The translations under genes and the position numbers were made by a program. The notes below the pieces were generated by a model. That model was not told where the DNA came from. It made no database searches and saw nothing but the letters and a program-made list of their open reading frames with translations. A DNA stretch of 64,000 bases from Candidatus Limnocylindrales bacterium. Lineage in GTDB: Bacteria; Desulfobacterota; Binatia; UBA1149; CAITLU01. The stretch is from positions 99,605 to 163,604 of the forward strand of contig DATNBU010000001.1 of assembly GCA_035571835.1 (NCBI GenBank), in the 5' to 3' direction. Below, piece after piece: positions 36,176-49,580 of the stretch (positions are counted from its first letter, which is position 1; each line of letters opens with the position of its first letter).

Positions 36176-36775
36176 ATGGCCATCCTGAACATGAACCGCA
36201 TTCACCGCTGGTACTGCAGATCCTCGCACTGGCGCCGCACGGTCCGTGAGCGGCTGCTGCCGTGGGCGCTCGCGGGGGTCGAGCTCGGCGACCGACTGCT
36301 CGAGCTCGGACCCGGGCCGGGCCTGACGACCGACGTGCTGCGCACGCGTGTTCCGGCAATGACCGCCGTGGAGATCGATCGCGATCTCGCCGATTCGCTG
36401 ACCCGCCGCATGGCCGGGGCCAACGTGACCGTGATCCACGGCGACGCGACGCAGCTGCCGCTGCCGGACGCGTCGATGTCGGCGGTGGTCTGTTTCACGA
36501 TGCTGCATCACGTGCCGTCACCGGCCTTGCAGGATCGCCTGCTTGCCGAAGTCGCGCGCGTGCTCGCTCCGGGAGGGTGCTTCGCAGGTTCCGACAGCAC
36601 GACGAGCTGGTTTTTCCGCCAGATCCATCGCGGCGACACGCTGGTGCCGGTGGATCCGGAAACGTTTCCGGCGCGGCTCGCCGCAGCGGGATTCGGCGAC
36701 GTGCGCGTCAGCCGCGGTTCGGGAGCGTTTCGCTTCCGTGCGCGAAAGCCGCGCATCGCAGCCACGAGCGCCTGA
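36176..36775 (+). CDS. Class I SAM-dependent methyltransferase
   Basis: 199 aa. The SAM site is LLELGPGPGLTTDVL, followed by AVEIDRDLADSL, VIHGDATQLPLPDASMSAV and FTMLHHVPSP, the order of the UbiE/MenG-like fold. The C-terminal part is short. ATG 36176 or 36191 could be the start. It diverges from the AraC-type gene with 55 bases between starts, so it could share that promoter region and contribute to the polyketide pathway, or be unrelated. Its substrate is unknown. Confidence 0.85.
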   Translation: MAILNMNRIHRWYCRSSHWRRTVRERLLPWALAGVELGDRLLELGPGPGLTTDVLRTRVPAMTAVEIDRDLADSLTRRMAGANVTVIHGDATQLPLPDASMSAVVCFTMLHHVPSPALQDRLLAEVARVLAPGGCFAGSDSTTSWFFRQIHRGDTLVPVDPETFPARLAAAGFGDVRVSRGSGAFRFRARKPRIAATSA

Positions 36776-36795
36776 TCGACGCCGCCGGCATCGAC

Positions 36796-36845
36796 AAATC
36801 GGGGACAGACCCCGATTTCCGGAAATCGGTGTCTGTCCCCGATTT
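36796..36845. repeat. GGGGACAG-core palindromic element D
   Basis: Two 23-base arms (36796-36818 and 36823-36845) match with one mismatch around the loop ccgg. The sequence aaatcggggacagac...ccgattt is nearly identical to the long hairpin of element B. It lies 20 bases after the methyltransferase stop and 45 before the Gre-type gene. Confidence 0.85.
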
Positions 36846-36890
36846 CACCTTGTCGTGCGCCGCTGTGAGCCGTAGAACGCGGCGCTCGCG

Positions 36891-37394
36891 ATGGACGACA
36901 GGACGAACACGTTCGACAAGCAGGCACTCGTCGCCGAGCTGCGTGCGCGACTCGCGCAATCGCTCGAGCGCCTGCGGGCTTCGCAGAACGAGGCGCAGTC
37001 TGCCGCCGTGCACCCCGAAGCCAGGCAGGAGCATTCCAAGGACATGCGCGCGACCGAAGCGAGTTACGTCGCGCGCGGATTGGCCGAACGCGTCGAGAAG
37101 CTTCGCGACGACGTGCTCGCCGTCGAGCGGATGCCGATGCGGGACTTCGACGCGCACGAAGCGGCGTCGTCCGGCGCAATCGTCATCGTCGTCAGCGACG
37201 ACGATGTGCAATCGACGTACCTGCTGGCCCCGGCCGGCGGTGGCGAACGCCTCGTCGCGGGGCGAAGCGAAGTGCTCGTGCTGACGCTGCAGTCGCCGCT
37301 TGGCGCCGCGCTGACCGGTGTTCGATGCGGCGACATGATCACCGCCGAGCTGCCGTCCGGCCGTCATGAGCTGGAGGTCGCCGGGATTTTTTGA
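36891..37394 (+). CDS. GreA/GreB-type transcription factor homologue
   Basis: 167 aa with an N-terminal helical coiled-coil half (ALVAELRARLAQSLERLRAS to RGLAERVEKLRDDVLAVERM) and a C-terminal FKBP-like half, SPLGAALTGVRCGDMITAEL, like GreA/GreB and Rnk. The helix tip region HPEARQEHSKDMRATEASY is acidic, as needed for RNA polymerase secondary-channel factors, but is not a standard Gre tip. It probably binds RNA polymerase; whether it stimulates RNA cleavage is unclear. It ends 23 bases from the convergent toxin gene. Confidence 0.7.
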   Translation: MDDRTNTFDKQALVAELRARLAQSLERLRASQNEAQSAAVHPEARQEHSKDMRATEASYVARGLAERVEKLRDDVLAVERMPMRDFDAHEAASSGAIVIVVSDDDVQSTYLLAPAGGGERLVAGRSEVLVLTLQSPLGAALTGVRCGDMITAELPSGRHELEVAGIF

Positions 37395-37417
37395 TGCCAG
37401 TCGAAGTCGCAGTCGTT

Positions 37418-38062
37418 CTAGCGGACATCCGTGAGCTCGAGCGCGGCCTGGACCAGCGGCCTGGCCCAAGTCGGGACGCGCAGCAGCGCGTCTCGATCCG
37501 CCGAATCCGGCACGATGAGCTCCCCGTCGTCGATTTCCATCACGAGCACCGGGTCGGGGATGGCCGAGCCAGGCGCAACGCTGAAGCTGTTGTCGTAAAC
37601 CCGAAGAAACGTCAGGTGAGGCATCAGCTCGATCAGATTGCGCTGTGAGCTGAGGTAGCGCGCGCGAATGAGAGGCTCGGGGATATCGTGGCCACCCGCG
37701 GCAACGCGAATTCGCACACGCGAGAGATGCATCTCGGGAGTCGCAAGTCCGCAGTACCACATCTCCACATCGTGCGTAGCTGTTGCCCCGAGAAGCCTTG
37801 CCGTAATCGTCTTTCCGCCCAGGGTTGTCTCGAACGCATAGCTGCGCCTGGTCGCGATCGCCGCGTCGAGACGGCGAAGGCCTTCCTGCCACGCCCTTTC
37901 GTTCGCCGCGTCCTGCGAGCAACCGGATCGGACAACGAGCTCGCGGGCGAACGTGTCGGGATTGAACCAGGTCAGTTTCTGGCGTTCGAGATGATATCCG
38001 CCGATCGAGCTCTTGCCCGCGCCGTTCACGCCGGCGAGCACGAACAGCACCGGCCGTTTCAT
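37418..38062 (-). CDS. Zeta-toxin-like P-loop kinase
   Basis: 214 aa of the COG4185-like zeta toxin group. Walker A is AGVNGAGKSS (10-19), followed by NPDTFARELVV, SYAFETTLGGKTITARLL and a conserved tail around RVRIRVAAGGHDIPEPLIRA and RVYDNS. Zeta toxins phosphorylate UDP-sugar peptidoglycan precursors; relatives of this group have untested substrates. Its ATG shares one base with the stop of the upstream antitoxin-like gene (TGATG), the coupling expected of a toxin-antitoxin pair. Confidence 0.8.
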   Translation of the reverse strand: MKRPVLFVLAGVNGAGKSSIGGYHLERQKLTWFNPDTFARELVVRSGCSQDAANERAWQEGLRRLDAAIATRRSYAFETTLGGKTITARLLGATATHDVEMWYCGLATPEMHLSRVRIRVAAGGHDIPEPLIRARYLSSQRNLIELMPHLTFLRVYDNSFSVAPGSAIPDPVLVMEIDDGELIVPDSADRDALLRVPTWARPLVQAALELTDVR

Positions 38063-38433
38063 CAGAAGCCGGTTCCGGCCTTGACCTTGCCGCCGAGCTT
38101 GACGGGCTTGCGCATTGCGGTGCGCAACCTGTCGCCCGCATCAGCCTTGAGCAGGACCTCGAGACGCTTGTCGAACGCGCGGCTCAGCGCATCGAAATCG
38201 GTTTCGATCTGACGTTCGCGACCACGGGCCGCCTCGAGCAGGGACCGATAGCGCTCTACGCCGAGGATCACTGCCTCGGGCTCGCTGTGGTTGGTGACCA
38301 TGACGGCGCCCTGCTCACGCACGGTCTTCATCACGCCGCGCCAGCCGCGCTGTTTGACCTCGCTGGCCGGGATGCGCGCAGGAACTTCTACGTCACCAGG
38401 AGAGATGGGATCGGGCTGCCGGGCCGTGCTCAT
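38062..38433 (-). CDS. Phd/YefM-type antitoxin
   Basis: 123 aa. The N-terminal DNA-binding half reads IPASEVKQRGWRGVMKTV and VMVTNHSEPEAVILGVERYR, the Phd/YefM pattern; the C-terminal 60 residues are basic and helical (LSRAFDKRLEVLLKAD, AMRKPVKLGGKVKAG) and presumably bind the toxin. It is upstream of and coupled to the zeta-like kinase. Phd-type antitoxins usually pair with RelE or Doc toxins, so the pairing is unusual. It lies downstream of carB but has its own spacing of 72 bases. Confidence 0.8.
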   Translation of the reverse strand: MSTARQPDPISPGDVEVPARIPASEVKQRGWRGVMKTVREQGAVMVTNHSEPEAVILGVERYRSLLEAARGRERQIETDFDALSRAFDKRLEVLLKADAGDRLRTAMRKPVKLGGKVKAGTGF

Positions 38434-38457
38434 GACGGAAAACGTATCGGATCAAGC

Positions 38458-38491
38458 GGGGGAAAACTAGACTCTTTTGGTATTTTTCCCC
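38458..38491 (-). terminator. Possible carB terminator hairpin
   Basis: gggggaaaa (38458-38466) and ttttcccc (38484-38491) form an inverted repeat 15 bases beyond the carB stop, before the antitoxin gene. There is no T tract after the stem, so termination is tentative. Confidence 0.35.
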
Positions 38492-38505
38492 TTTTTCCCC
38501 GGGAC

Positions 38506-41721
<3,216 letters not shown>

Positions 41722-41727
41722 TTTGGT

Positions 41728-42900
41728 TCAGCTCGCCTGTCTCAGGGTTTTGTCGCTCAGCGCCGCGATGTTCTCGCAGCTCGCTTTCGATCTGGTCTTC
41801 ATCGACTGCACGAAGCGCTCGAACAGCGCCTCGGCGTCGTGCGGACCCGGAGAGGCCTCCGGGTGGTATTGCACCGAGAAGATCGGAAGCGTCTCGTGCG
41901 CGAAGCCTTCGACGGTACGGTCGTTGAGGTTGATGTGGGTGATCTTGAGGCCCGCCGGCAGCGACTTCTCGTCGACGGCAAATCCGTGGTTCTGCGACGT
42001 GATCGACACGCGGCCGGTTTCGACTTCGAGCACCGGCTGGTTGCCGCCGTGGTGGCCGAACTTCATCTTGTAGGTCTTCGCGCCGAGCGCGAGCGCGAGG
42101 ATCTGGTGGCCGAGGCAGATGCCGAACGTCGGCATCTCCTTCGCGAGCTTGCCGACGACGTCGATCGCGCCGCGCACGGCATCGGGATCACCCGGGCCGT
42201 TCGACAGGAACAGCCCGTCGACGCCGAGCGCGCGGATCTCGTCGGCGCTGGTCCCGGCCGGCACCACGACGACGCGGCATCCGTGCGCGACCAGCTTGCG
42301 CGCGATGTTGAGCTTGAGCCCGTAGTCGAACGCGGCAACCAGAGGACCCTCCGACGGACCGTCGAGATAACCCTTCTCGAGATCCCACGCTCCGCCGATC
42401 CAGCGGTACGCGGACTCGGTGGTCACGCCGGTCGCCAGATCCTGGCCGACGAGGCTCGCCCTCTCGGAGGCTTCGCGTACCAGCTGCTGCTCGTCGACGT
42501 CGCCGGTTGCGAGCACGGCCTGCTGCGCACCGTGGTCGCGGATGTGCCTGACCAGCGCGCGGGTATCGATCCACTCGATGCCGACGATGCCGTTCTCCTT
42601 CATGTAGTCGGCGAGCGAGCGCTGCGAGCGCCAGTTGCTCGGCGCGTCCCAGTGCTCCTTGACGACGAAGCCGGCGAGGTACGGCCGTTTCGACTCGACG
42701 TCCTCGGCGTTGATGCCGGTGTTTCCGATCTCGGGATACGTCATCACGACGATCTGACCGTCGTAGGACGGATCGGTCAGGATCTCCTGGTAGCCCGACA
42801 GCGAGGTGTTGAAGACGACCTCGCCGCCCACCTTCCCTTCCGCCCCGAAGCCGCGACCGCGAAAGATGCGGCCGTCCGCCAGAGCCAGCGTTGCCTTCAC
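41728..42900 (-). CDS. carA: Carbamoyl-phosphate synthase small subunit
   Basis: 390-aa glutaminase subunit. The class I amidotransferase nucleophile is Cys in FGICLGHQILAL; the His/Glu pair is in VQYHPEASPGPHD. The N-terminal domain has the usual GYQEILTDPSYDGQIV block. The GTG start at 42900 follows AAGGAG and overlaps the pyrC stop by 4 bases; an ATG 28 codons upstream would lie inside pyrC and is rejected. Confidence 0.97.
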   Translation of the reverse strand: MKATLALADGRIFRGRGFGAEGKVGGEVVFNTSLSGYQEILTDPSYDGQIVVMTYPEIGNTGINAEDVESKRPYLAGFVVKEHWDAPSNWRSQRSLADYMKENGIVGIEWIDTRALVRHIRDHGAQQAVLATGDVDEQQLVREASERASLVGQDLATGVTTESAYRWIGGAWDLEKGYLDGPSEGPLVAAFDYGLKLNIARKLVAHGCRVVVVPAGTSADEIRALGVDGLFLSNGPGDPDAVRGAIDVVGKLAKEMPTFGICLGHQILALALGAKTYKMKFGHHGGNQPVLEVETGRVSITSQNHGFAVDEKSLPAGLKITHINLNDRTVEGFAHETLPIFSVQYHPEASPGPHDAEALFERFVQSMKTRSKASCENIAALSDKTLRQAS

Positions 42901-44330
42901 TTGATGTTCTCCTTCGATGCCATGTCCGACCAGACGACCGCGCCGCCGACGAGCGTGCAGATCGCTTTTCCGCTCAGCTTCCATCCGTCGAATGGAGTGT
43001 TGCGGCTCTTGGTTGCCATTGCGTCCGCGCGAAGCGTCCAGTCGCGTTCCGGATCGAAGATCACGATGTCGGCCGGCGCGCCGACGGCAAGCGTGCCTCT
43101 GCCGATGCCGAGAATCTTCGCCGGCTGCGTCGAGAGCGCATCGATCATGCGCGACAGATCGAGATAGCCGCGCCGCACCAGCTCGAGCGACAGCGGCAGC
43201 ATCGTCTCCAGCCCGACGATCCCGAACGCCGCCTTGTCGAACTCGCAGACCTTCTCGTCGCGGTGGTGCGGCGCATGGTCGGTCGCGATCGCATCGATGG
43301 TGCCGTCGGCCAGGCCCCGGCGGATCGCCTCGACGTCGCTGCGGCTGCGCAGCGGCGGCTTCATCTTGGCGTTGGTGTTGTATTCCTCGACCGCGGTGTC
43401 ATCGAGCATGAAGTGATGCGGTGCCGCTTCGGCGGTCACGTCGAGGCCTTCGGCTTTCGCGCGCCGCACCATGTCGACCGACTCGGCGCACGAGATGTGC
43501 GCGATGTGGAGCCGCCCGCGCGACGTGCGGACCAGCTCGATGTCGCGCGCGACCATCACCGACTCGCCGGCCGACGGCATGCCCTTCAGGCCGAGCTTCA
43601 CCGAGACCGCGCCTTCGTGCATCACGGCCCCGCAACACAGGCCGGGATCTTCCTCGTGCACGATGACGGGCAGCCGGAACATGCGTGCGTACTCGAGCGC
43701 GCGCCGCATGAGCGCGCTGTCGATGACCGGCATCCCGTCGTCGGAGAACGCGACGACTCCGGCCTCGGCCATCTCGCCGAACTCCGCCATGCGCTCGCCC
43801 GCCAGGCCGACCGAGACTGCGCCGATCGGGAACACGTTGGCGAAGCCGGCCTTGCTCGCCTTCTCGAGGATGTACTGCGTGACGGCCGCGTTGTCGTTGA
43901 CCGGATTGGTGTTGGCCATGCACGCGACCGACGTGACGCCGCCGGCGGCCGCGGCGCGCGCACCGGTTTCGATCGTTTCCTTGTACTCGAAGCCGGGCTC
44001 GCGAAGATGCACGTGCATGTCGACGAAGCCGGGCGCGACGATGAATCCGGTGGCGTCGAGGACCGGCGACGCTCCGGCGATGCCCGGCATTGCGAGCTGC
44101 TTCGGATCGAGCGTGCCGGCGGCACCGATCGAGTCGATGACGCCGTCGGCAACGAGCACGTCGAACAGGCCGTCGCGGCCCGAGGCCGGATCGATCACGC
44201 GCCCGCCACGGATCAGCACGTTTCTCGGCGCGTGGCTGTCGCCACGCGATGTCTGCGCGCCGCTGTCGCCACGCGACGTGGGCGCGCGGCTGGCGTTTCG
44301 CGAGGTCGCGATTCCTGTCGTCCCTGCCAT
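42897..44330 (-). CDS. pyrC: Dihydroorotase (class I)
   Basis: 477-aa zinc amidohydrolase that cyclises carbamoyl aspartate to dihydroorotate. The metal site includes MHVHLREPGFEYKET, AFSDDGMPV, VIVHEEDP, HIAHIS and ATDHAPH. About 40 residues precede the usual family start (NVLIRGGRVIDPASG); they contain three tandem nonapeptides (TSRNASRAP, TSRGDSGAQ, TSRGDSHAP). A GTG at 44219 would remove them but has no good ribosome site. It overlaps carA by 4 bases and lies 43 bases after pyrB. Confidence 0.95.
   Translation of the reverse strand: MAGTTGIATSRNASRAPTSRGDSGAQTSRGDSHAPRNVLIRGGRVIDPASGRDGLFDVLVADGVIDSIGAAGTLDPKQLAMPGIAGASPVLDATGFIVAPGFVDMHVHLREPGFEYKETIETGARAAAAGGVTSVACMANTNPVNDNAAVTQYILEKASKAGFANVFPIGAVSVGLAGERMAEFGEMAEAGVVAFSDDGMPVIDSALMRRALEYARMFRLPVIVHEEDPGLCCGAVMHEGAVSVKLGLKGMPSAGESVMVARDIELVRTSRGRLHIAHISCAESVDMVRRAKAEGLDVTAEAAPHHFMLDDTAVEEYNTNAKMKPPLRSRSDVEAIRRGLADGTIDAIATDHAPHHRDEKVCEFDKAAFGIVGLETMLPLSLELVRRGYLDLSRMIDALSTQPAKILGIGRGTLAVGAPADIVIFDPERDWTLRADAMATKSRNTPFDGWKLSGKAICTLVGGAVVWSDMASKENIK
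44226..44306 (-). repeat. Three 27-bp tandem repeats in the 5' end of pyrC
   Basis: Residues 9-35 of the annotated frame are three 9-residue repeats. At the DNA level gctgtcgccacgcga recurs exactly 27 bases apart (44235-44249 and 44262-44276), with a third degenerate copy. In-frame repeat number could vary between strains without breaking pyrC. Confidence 0.7.
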
Positions 44331-44373
44331 TACGTTTTTCCTGCTGCTCCAATCCCGCCGATGCTGTTTTCGA

Positions 44374-46069
<1,696 letters not shown>

Positions 46070-46080
46070 TCACTCGTGTA

Positions 46081-46113
46081 CCCTTCCCGGCCTCGCGGGG
46101 CCGGATTAAAGAG
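46081..46113 (-). promoter_or_regulatory. Predicted PyrR-binding hairpin in pyr leader RNA
   Basis: The minus strand reads CTCTTTAATCCGGCCCCGCG then AGGCCGGGAAGGG: a CCGGCC/GGCCGG stem whose top contains CCNGNGAGG, the conserved core of PyrR binding loops in Bacillus-type leaders. It lies between the promoter and the terminator. The competing antiterminator could not be defined by eye. Confidence 0.65.
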
Positions 46114-46159
46114 CCTGCGGTGGTCTCGCCGCCGCCGGCAGCCCGATGCTGCCGGGGCG

Positions 46160-46188
46160 TTGATAGAAAGAACCCTCTCTCGTGTCAA
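46160..46188 (-). promoter_or_regulatory. Predicted sigma70 promoter of the pyr operon
   Basis: TTGACA (46188-46183) and TATCAA (46165-46160) with a 17-base spacer on the minus strand, just after the stop of the hybrid kinase gene. A perfect 8-bp hairpin (46135-46155) follows at the predicted 5' end of the RNA. The leader to pyrR would be about 200 nt. Confidence 0.7.
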
Positions 46189-46233
46189 CGCTGCCGGTGC
46201 GCAAGGGCGGACGGCGAGCAGACCGCGCGGGAT

Positions 46234-47817
46234 TCAGTGCGCGAGCCGAACCGCGGCGGCCGGCTGCTCGAGCGATCGCAGCAGCGCGCCGAGCGCGTGC
46301 ACATCGGCCGGTTTGATCAGGTGATAGTCGAACCCCGCCTCTTCCGAGCGGCGGCGGTCTTCTTCCTGGCCCCATCCCGTCATCGCAATCAGCGTGACGT
46401 GGTCGGTCTGATGCTTGCGGATGCGGCGCGCGACTTCGTGGCCGTCCATGTCCGGCATCCCGATGTCGAGCAGAACGACGGCAGGCTGGAACTTCGGCAG
46501 TGCTTCGATCGCGTCGGCTCCGCCGTACGCGACGAACGTTTCGACTCCGAGGTGCTCGAGCAGCGCCGCGAGGCTGTCGGCTGCATCGACGTTGTCGTCG
46601 ACGACGAGCACGCGGCGGCGCATGAGTGCCTTGACGGTATCGATCTCCGGGCCCGACCGCTCGGCGGCCTCCGCGCGCGCCACCGGGAGCCGTATCGAGA
46701 ACTCGCTGCCCAGACCGATTCCTGCGCTCGTCGCCGTCACGGTACCGCCGTGCATTTCGACGAGGCGTTTGACGAGCGTCAGGCCGATGCCGAGACCGCC
46801 CTGCGCGCGGATCGATCCCTGTGTGGCCTGCGTGAACAGGTCGAACACGCGCGGCAGCATCTCGCGTGATATTCCGGTCCCGTTGTCGCAGACGGAGATT
46901 TCCACTGCGTCGCCATCCTCGCGTGCACGAAGCCGGATGTGACCGCCGGCGTCGGTGTATTTGGCCGCGTTGTTCAGCAGATTCGCGAGCACCTGCGAAA
47001 GGCGGACGGGATCGGCGTCGAGAAGGATCGAGGTTTCCGGGATCTCGATGTCCAGGCGGTGGGCCGCGGCGTCGATGGCCGGCCGCGTCGCTTCGAGCGC
47101 CGCGCGCACGATCGACGAAAGCTCGACCCGTTCCTTGCGAAGGTCGATCTTGTCGCGGGTGATCCGCGAGACCTCGAGCAGGTCGTCGACCAGGCGCACC
47201 ATGTGATTGACCTGGCGCTCCATCATCTCCGCGATCTCGGCGACCTCGCCGCCGCCGGCGCTCAGGTCTCTCAGGATGAAGACCGAGTTGCGGATCGGCG
47301 CGAGCGGATTGCGCAGCTCGTGCGCGAGGATCGCGAGGAACTCGTCCTTGCGCCGATCGTTGATGCGAAGAGCCTTCTCGGATTCCTCCCGGTCGGCGAG
47401 ATGCTGGCGGATCTGGTACTGGCGCTGACGCGCGCGAAGCGCCGTGCGCGCTGCGCTGACGAGCGCCGCGACGCGCGTCGGCCGCTCGAGCACGGTCACG
47501 TTGCCGAGCAGCTCCATTGCACGCGCGACCGCGGCGGAATCTGCGCCGAGCCGCGCAACCACGAGCACCGGCAGATCCGACCACGGCGGCTGCTGCGCGA
47601 TTCTGAGGATCAGCCGGTTGGCTTCGTCGCCGGCGAGGATTTCCTCGGGAACCAGCACGGCTCCTGCGCCTCTGTCGAGCTCCGCGCACAAAGCCGGAAG
47701 ACCCGCGAAGCATCGGCAGTCGATCTGCGCCCGCTCGAAGATTCCCTCCGTGAGCTTCGCGTCCTTCTCCGTCGGAGCGAGCACCAGGATGCGAAGCTCG
47801 GGATCGGACAGTCTCAC
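46234..47817 (-). CDS. Hybrid histidine kinase with N-terminal pseudo-receiver and C-terminal receiver
   Basis: 527-aa soluble kinase. Residues about 8-125 look like a receiver fold without a clear phosphoacceptor (ILVLAPTEKDAKLTEGIF to NVTVLERP). The kinase core has His166 in ILAHELRNPLAPIRNSVFIL, the N box VLANLLNNAAKYTDAGG and G boxes CDNGTGIS and GGLGIGLTLVKRLVEMHGG. The C-terminal receiver has VVDDNVDAADSL and Asp451 in VVLLDIGMPDMDG. The GTG start overlaps the KaiC-like stop by 4 bases. It likely relays the state of the KaiC-like ATPase. No DNA-binding output gene lies alongside. Confidence 0.9.
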   Translation of the reverse strand: MRLSDPELRILVLAPTEKDAKLTEGIFERAQIDCRCFAGLPALCAELDRGAGAVLVPEEILAGDEANRLILRIAQQPPWSDLPVLVVARLGADSAAVARAMELLGNVTVLERPTRVAALVSAARTALRARQRQYQIRQHLADREESEKALRINDRRKDEFLAILAHELRNPLAPIRNSVFILRDLSAGGGEVAEIAEMMERQVNHMVRLVDDLLEVSRITRDKIDLRKERVELSSIVRAALEATRPAIDAAAHRLDIEIPETSILLDADPVRLSQVLANLLNNAAKYTDAGGHIRLRAREDGDAVEISVCDNGTGISREMLPRVFDLFTQATQGSIRAQGGLGIGLTLVKRLVEMHGGTVTATSAGIGLGSEFSIRLPVARAEAAERSGPEIDTVKALMRRRVLVVDDNVDAADSLAALLEHLGVETFVAYGGADAIEALPKFQPAVVLLDIGMPDMDGHEVARRIRKHQTDHVTLIAMTGWGQEEDRRRSEEAGFDYHLIKPADVHALGALLRSLEQPAAAVRLAH

Positions 47818-49319
47818 CGATCCTCTCCCGACCCGTTGTTGTCGTCCGGCCCGACCATGGCCGGAGTACCGGTGAGGATGCCGCGGAAATTCCTGAGCGG
47901 CTCGCCGATCTGAATCCCGCCGTTGCCCATTCGGAATTCGCGGATGGATCTCTCGTGCGCGCCGTCGCGCTTCTTGACGACGGAAATCGCCTGGCGCACC
48001 TCGCCGCAGGCTTCGAAGTAGCGCATCAGCACGACGGTGTCCGCAAGATAGCTGGCGTCGACGGGCGCCTGCATGTGACTGCCGATGAGTCCCTGGTGCG
48101 CGCTGATCAGAACCGTCGCGACCTGCGCCTGCCCGAGGTACGAGAGCAGCTCGTGCAGCTGCACGATCAGGAACTTTTCGCCCGGCATCGCGTTGAGATA
48201 ACCGTTCAGACTGTCGATCACGACGACACAGGCCTGCCGGTCCTCGACGGCTTCACGAACGGCGTGCGTGAACTGTCCCGGTGACAGCTCGGCCGGGTCG
48301 ATCTGCTGCAACGTGATCCGGCCGGCGTCGACGTGCGGCTCGAGGTCCATGCCGAGTCCGGCAGAGCGGGTCTTCAGCGTGTGCAGGCTCTCGTCGAAGA
48401 TGAACATGGCCGCATGCTGCCCGCGCTCGGCAGCCATCCAGCTCAGCCGCGTCGCGACCGTCGATTTGCCGGTACCGGGCGCGCCGACGACCAGCGTGCT
48501 GGTTCCCCTTTCGACTCCACCTCCGAGAAGCTGGTCGAGCTCGACATGTCCGCTCGACAGCTTCTCCGGCGCGCGCGGCGGCCGGTGGTCCTTCGCCACC
48601 AGTCGCGGGAAGACTTCGATTCCGCCGCGCTGGATCACGTAGTCGTGGAATCCGCCGCGAAAATGCATGCCGCGATACTTGACGACTCGCAGCCGGCGCC
48701 GGTCTGCGCCGTAGTCGGGATTCATCTGCTCGAGCAGCACGACGCCGTGCGCGATGCTCTGCACCTGCAGGTCGTGATCCGTGCTCGTCATGTCGTCGAG
48801 CAGCATCACGGTGCATCGCTTGCCCGAGAAGAACTGCTTGAGCGCAAGGATCTGCCGCCGGTAGCGAAGCGGGTTTCCGGCCAGCAGCCGGAGCTCGGAC
48901 AGCGAATCGAACACGGCACGTACAGGCTTGCTGCTTTCGACGTCTTCGAGGATTCGGCGCGTAGTCTCACCGAGCTCGACCTCGGACGGATGATACATCG
49001 TGTACTGCTCGTCCGGCTGCAGGCTGTCCTCGGACGGCATCATTTCGCGCACGGTGACGCCGTCGAGCGACCATCCGTGGGAGTCGGCCACGGCGTGCAG
49101 CTCCTCGGCGGATTCGGAAAGCGTCACGTAAAGCACCGGCTCGCCGCGCCTAGCCCCTTCGAGCAGGAACTGAAGAGCCAGTGTCGTCTTTCCCGATCCG
49201 GGAACTCCCTCGACCAGATAGAGCCGGTCCGGCGTCCAGCCTCCGCCGAGCACGTCGTCCAGCCCGTGGACTCCGCTTGCGGCCATTGGACGATCGCTAC
49301 GCGAGGAATTGGTTGTCAT
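47814..49319 (-). CDS. KaiC-like double-RecA-domain ATPase
   Basis: 501 aa with two KaiC/RecA-type domains. Walker A motifs are GVPGSGKTT (38-46) and GAPGTGKST (279-287); Walker B-like strands are AVFDSLSELRLL and VVVIDSLNGYLN. Both domains keep the KaiC pattern of an ATPase following GLDDVLGGG or LDQLLGGG. KaiC homologues outside cyanobacteria often act with histidine kinases in stress or time-of-day signalling. No kaiA or kaiB gene is near. It is translationally coupled to the hybrid kinase, which is its presumed partner. Confidence 0.9.
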   Translation of the reverse strand: MTTNSSRSDRPMAASGVHGLDDVLGGGWTPDRLYLVEGVPGSGKTTLALQFLLEGARRGEPVLYVTLSESAEELHAVADSHGWSLDGVTVREMMPSEDSLQPDEQYTMYHPSEVELGETTRRILEDVESSKPVRAVFDSLSELRLLAGNPLRYRRQILALKQFFSGKRCTVMLLDDMTSTDHDLQVQSIAHGVVLLEQMNPDYGADRRRLRVVKYRGMHFRGGFHDYVIQRGGIEVFPRLVAKDHRPPRAPEKLSSGHVELDQLLGGGVERGTSTLVVGAPGTGKSTVATRLSWMAAERGQHAAMFIFDESLHTLKTRSAGLGMDLEPHVDAGRITLQQIDPAELSPGQFTHAVREAVEDRQACVVVIDSLNGYLNAMPGEKFLIVQLHELLSYLGQAQVATVLISAHQGLIGSHMQAPVDASYLADTVVLMRYFEACGEVRQAISVVKKRDGAHERSIREFRMGNGGIQIGEPLRNFRGILTGTPAMVGPDDNNGSGEDR

Positions 49320-49539
49320 TGCGAACTCCGGCTCGGACAGGTCGGGAGACTGAAGGCCCCGACTTTCATAGCCTACGATCGGGTGTCGCTCCAGACGTTT
49401 TGACCCAGGTGCTTGTCGACTTTAGCAGCCGGCCCACGAAAAGGCGCAGGCCGCACCGATGACGCAGCTGGACAAGATAAACTGCCGTGACGATCCCCCC
49501 TGACGGGATCCGCGCAGAAGAACGCGAGTGCGGAACATG

Positions 49540-49575
49540 GGGACAGGTACGGACCTCGATGCCCGTACCTGTCCC
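49540..49575. repeat. GGGGACAG-core palindromic element E
   Basis: gggacaggtacgg (49540-49552) and its exact complement (49563-49575) flank a 10-base loop; it ends 6 bases before the helicase stop codon at 49581, that is, just downstream of that gene on the minus strand. The ggacaggtac core matches element A. Confidence 0.75.
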
Positions 49576-49580
49576 GTCTT

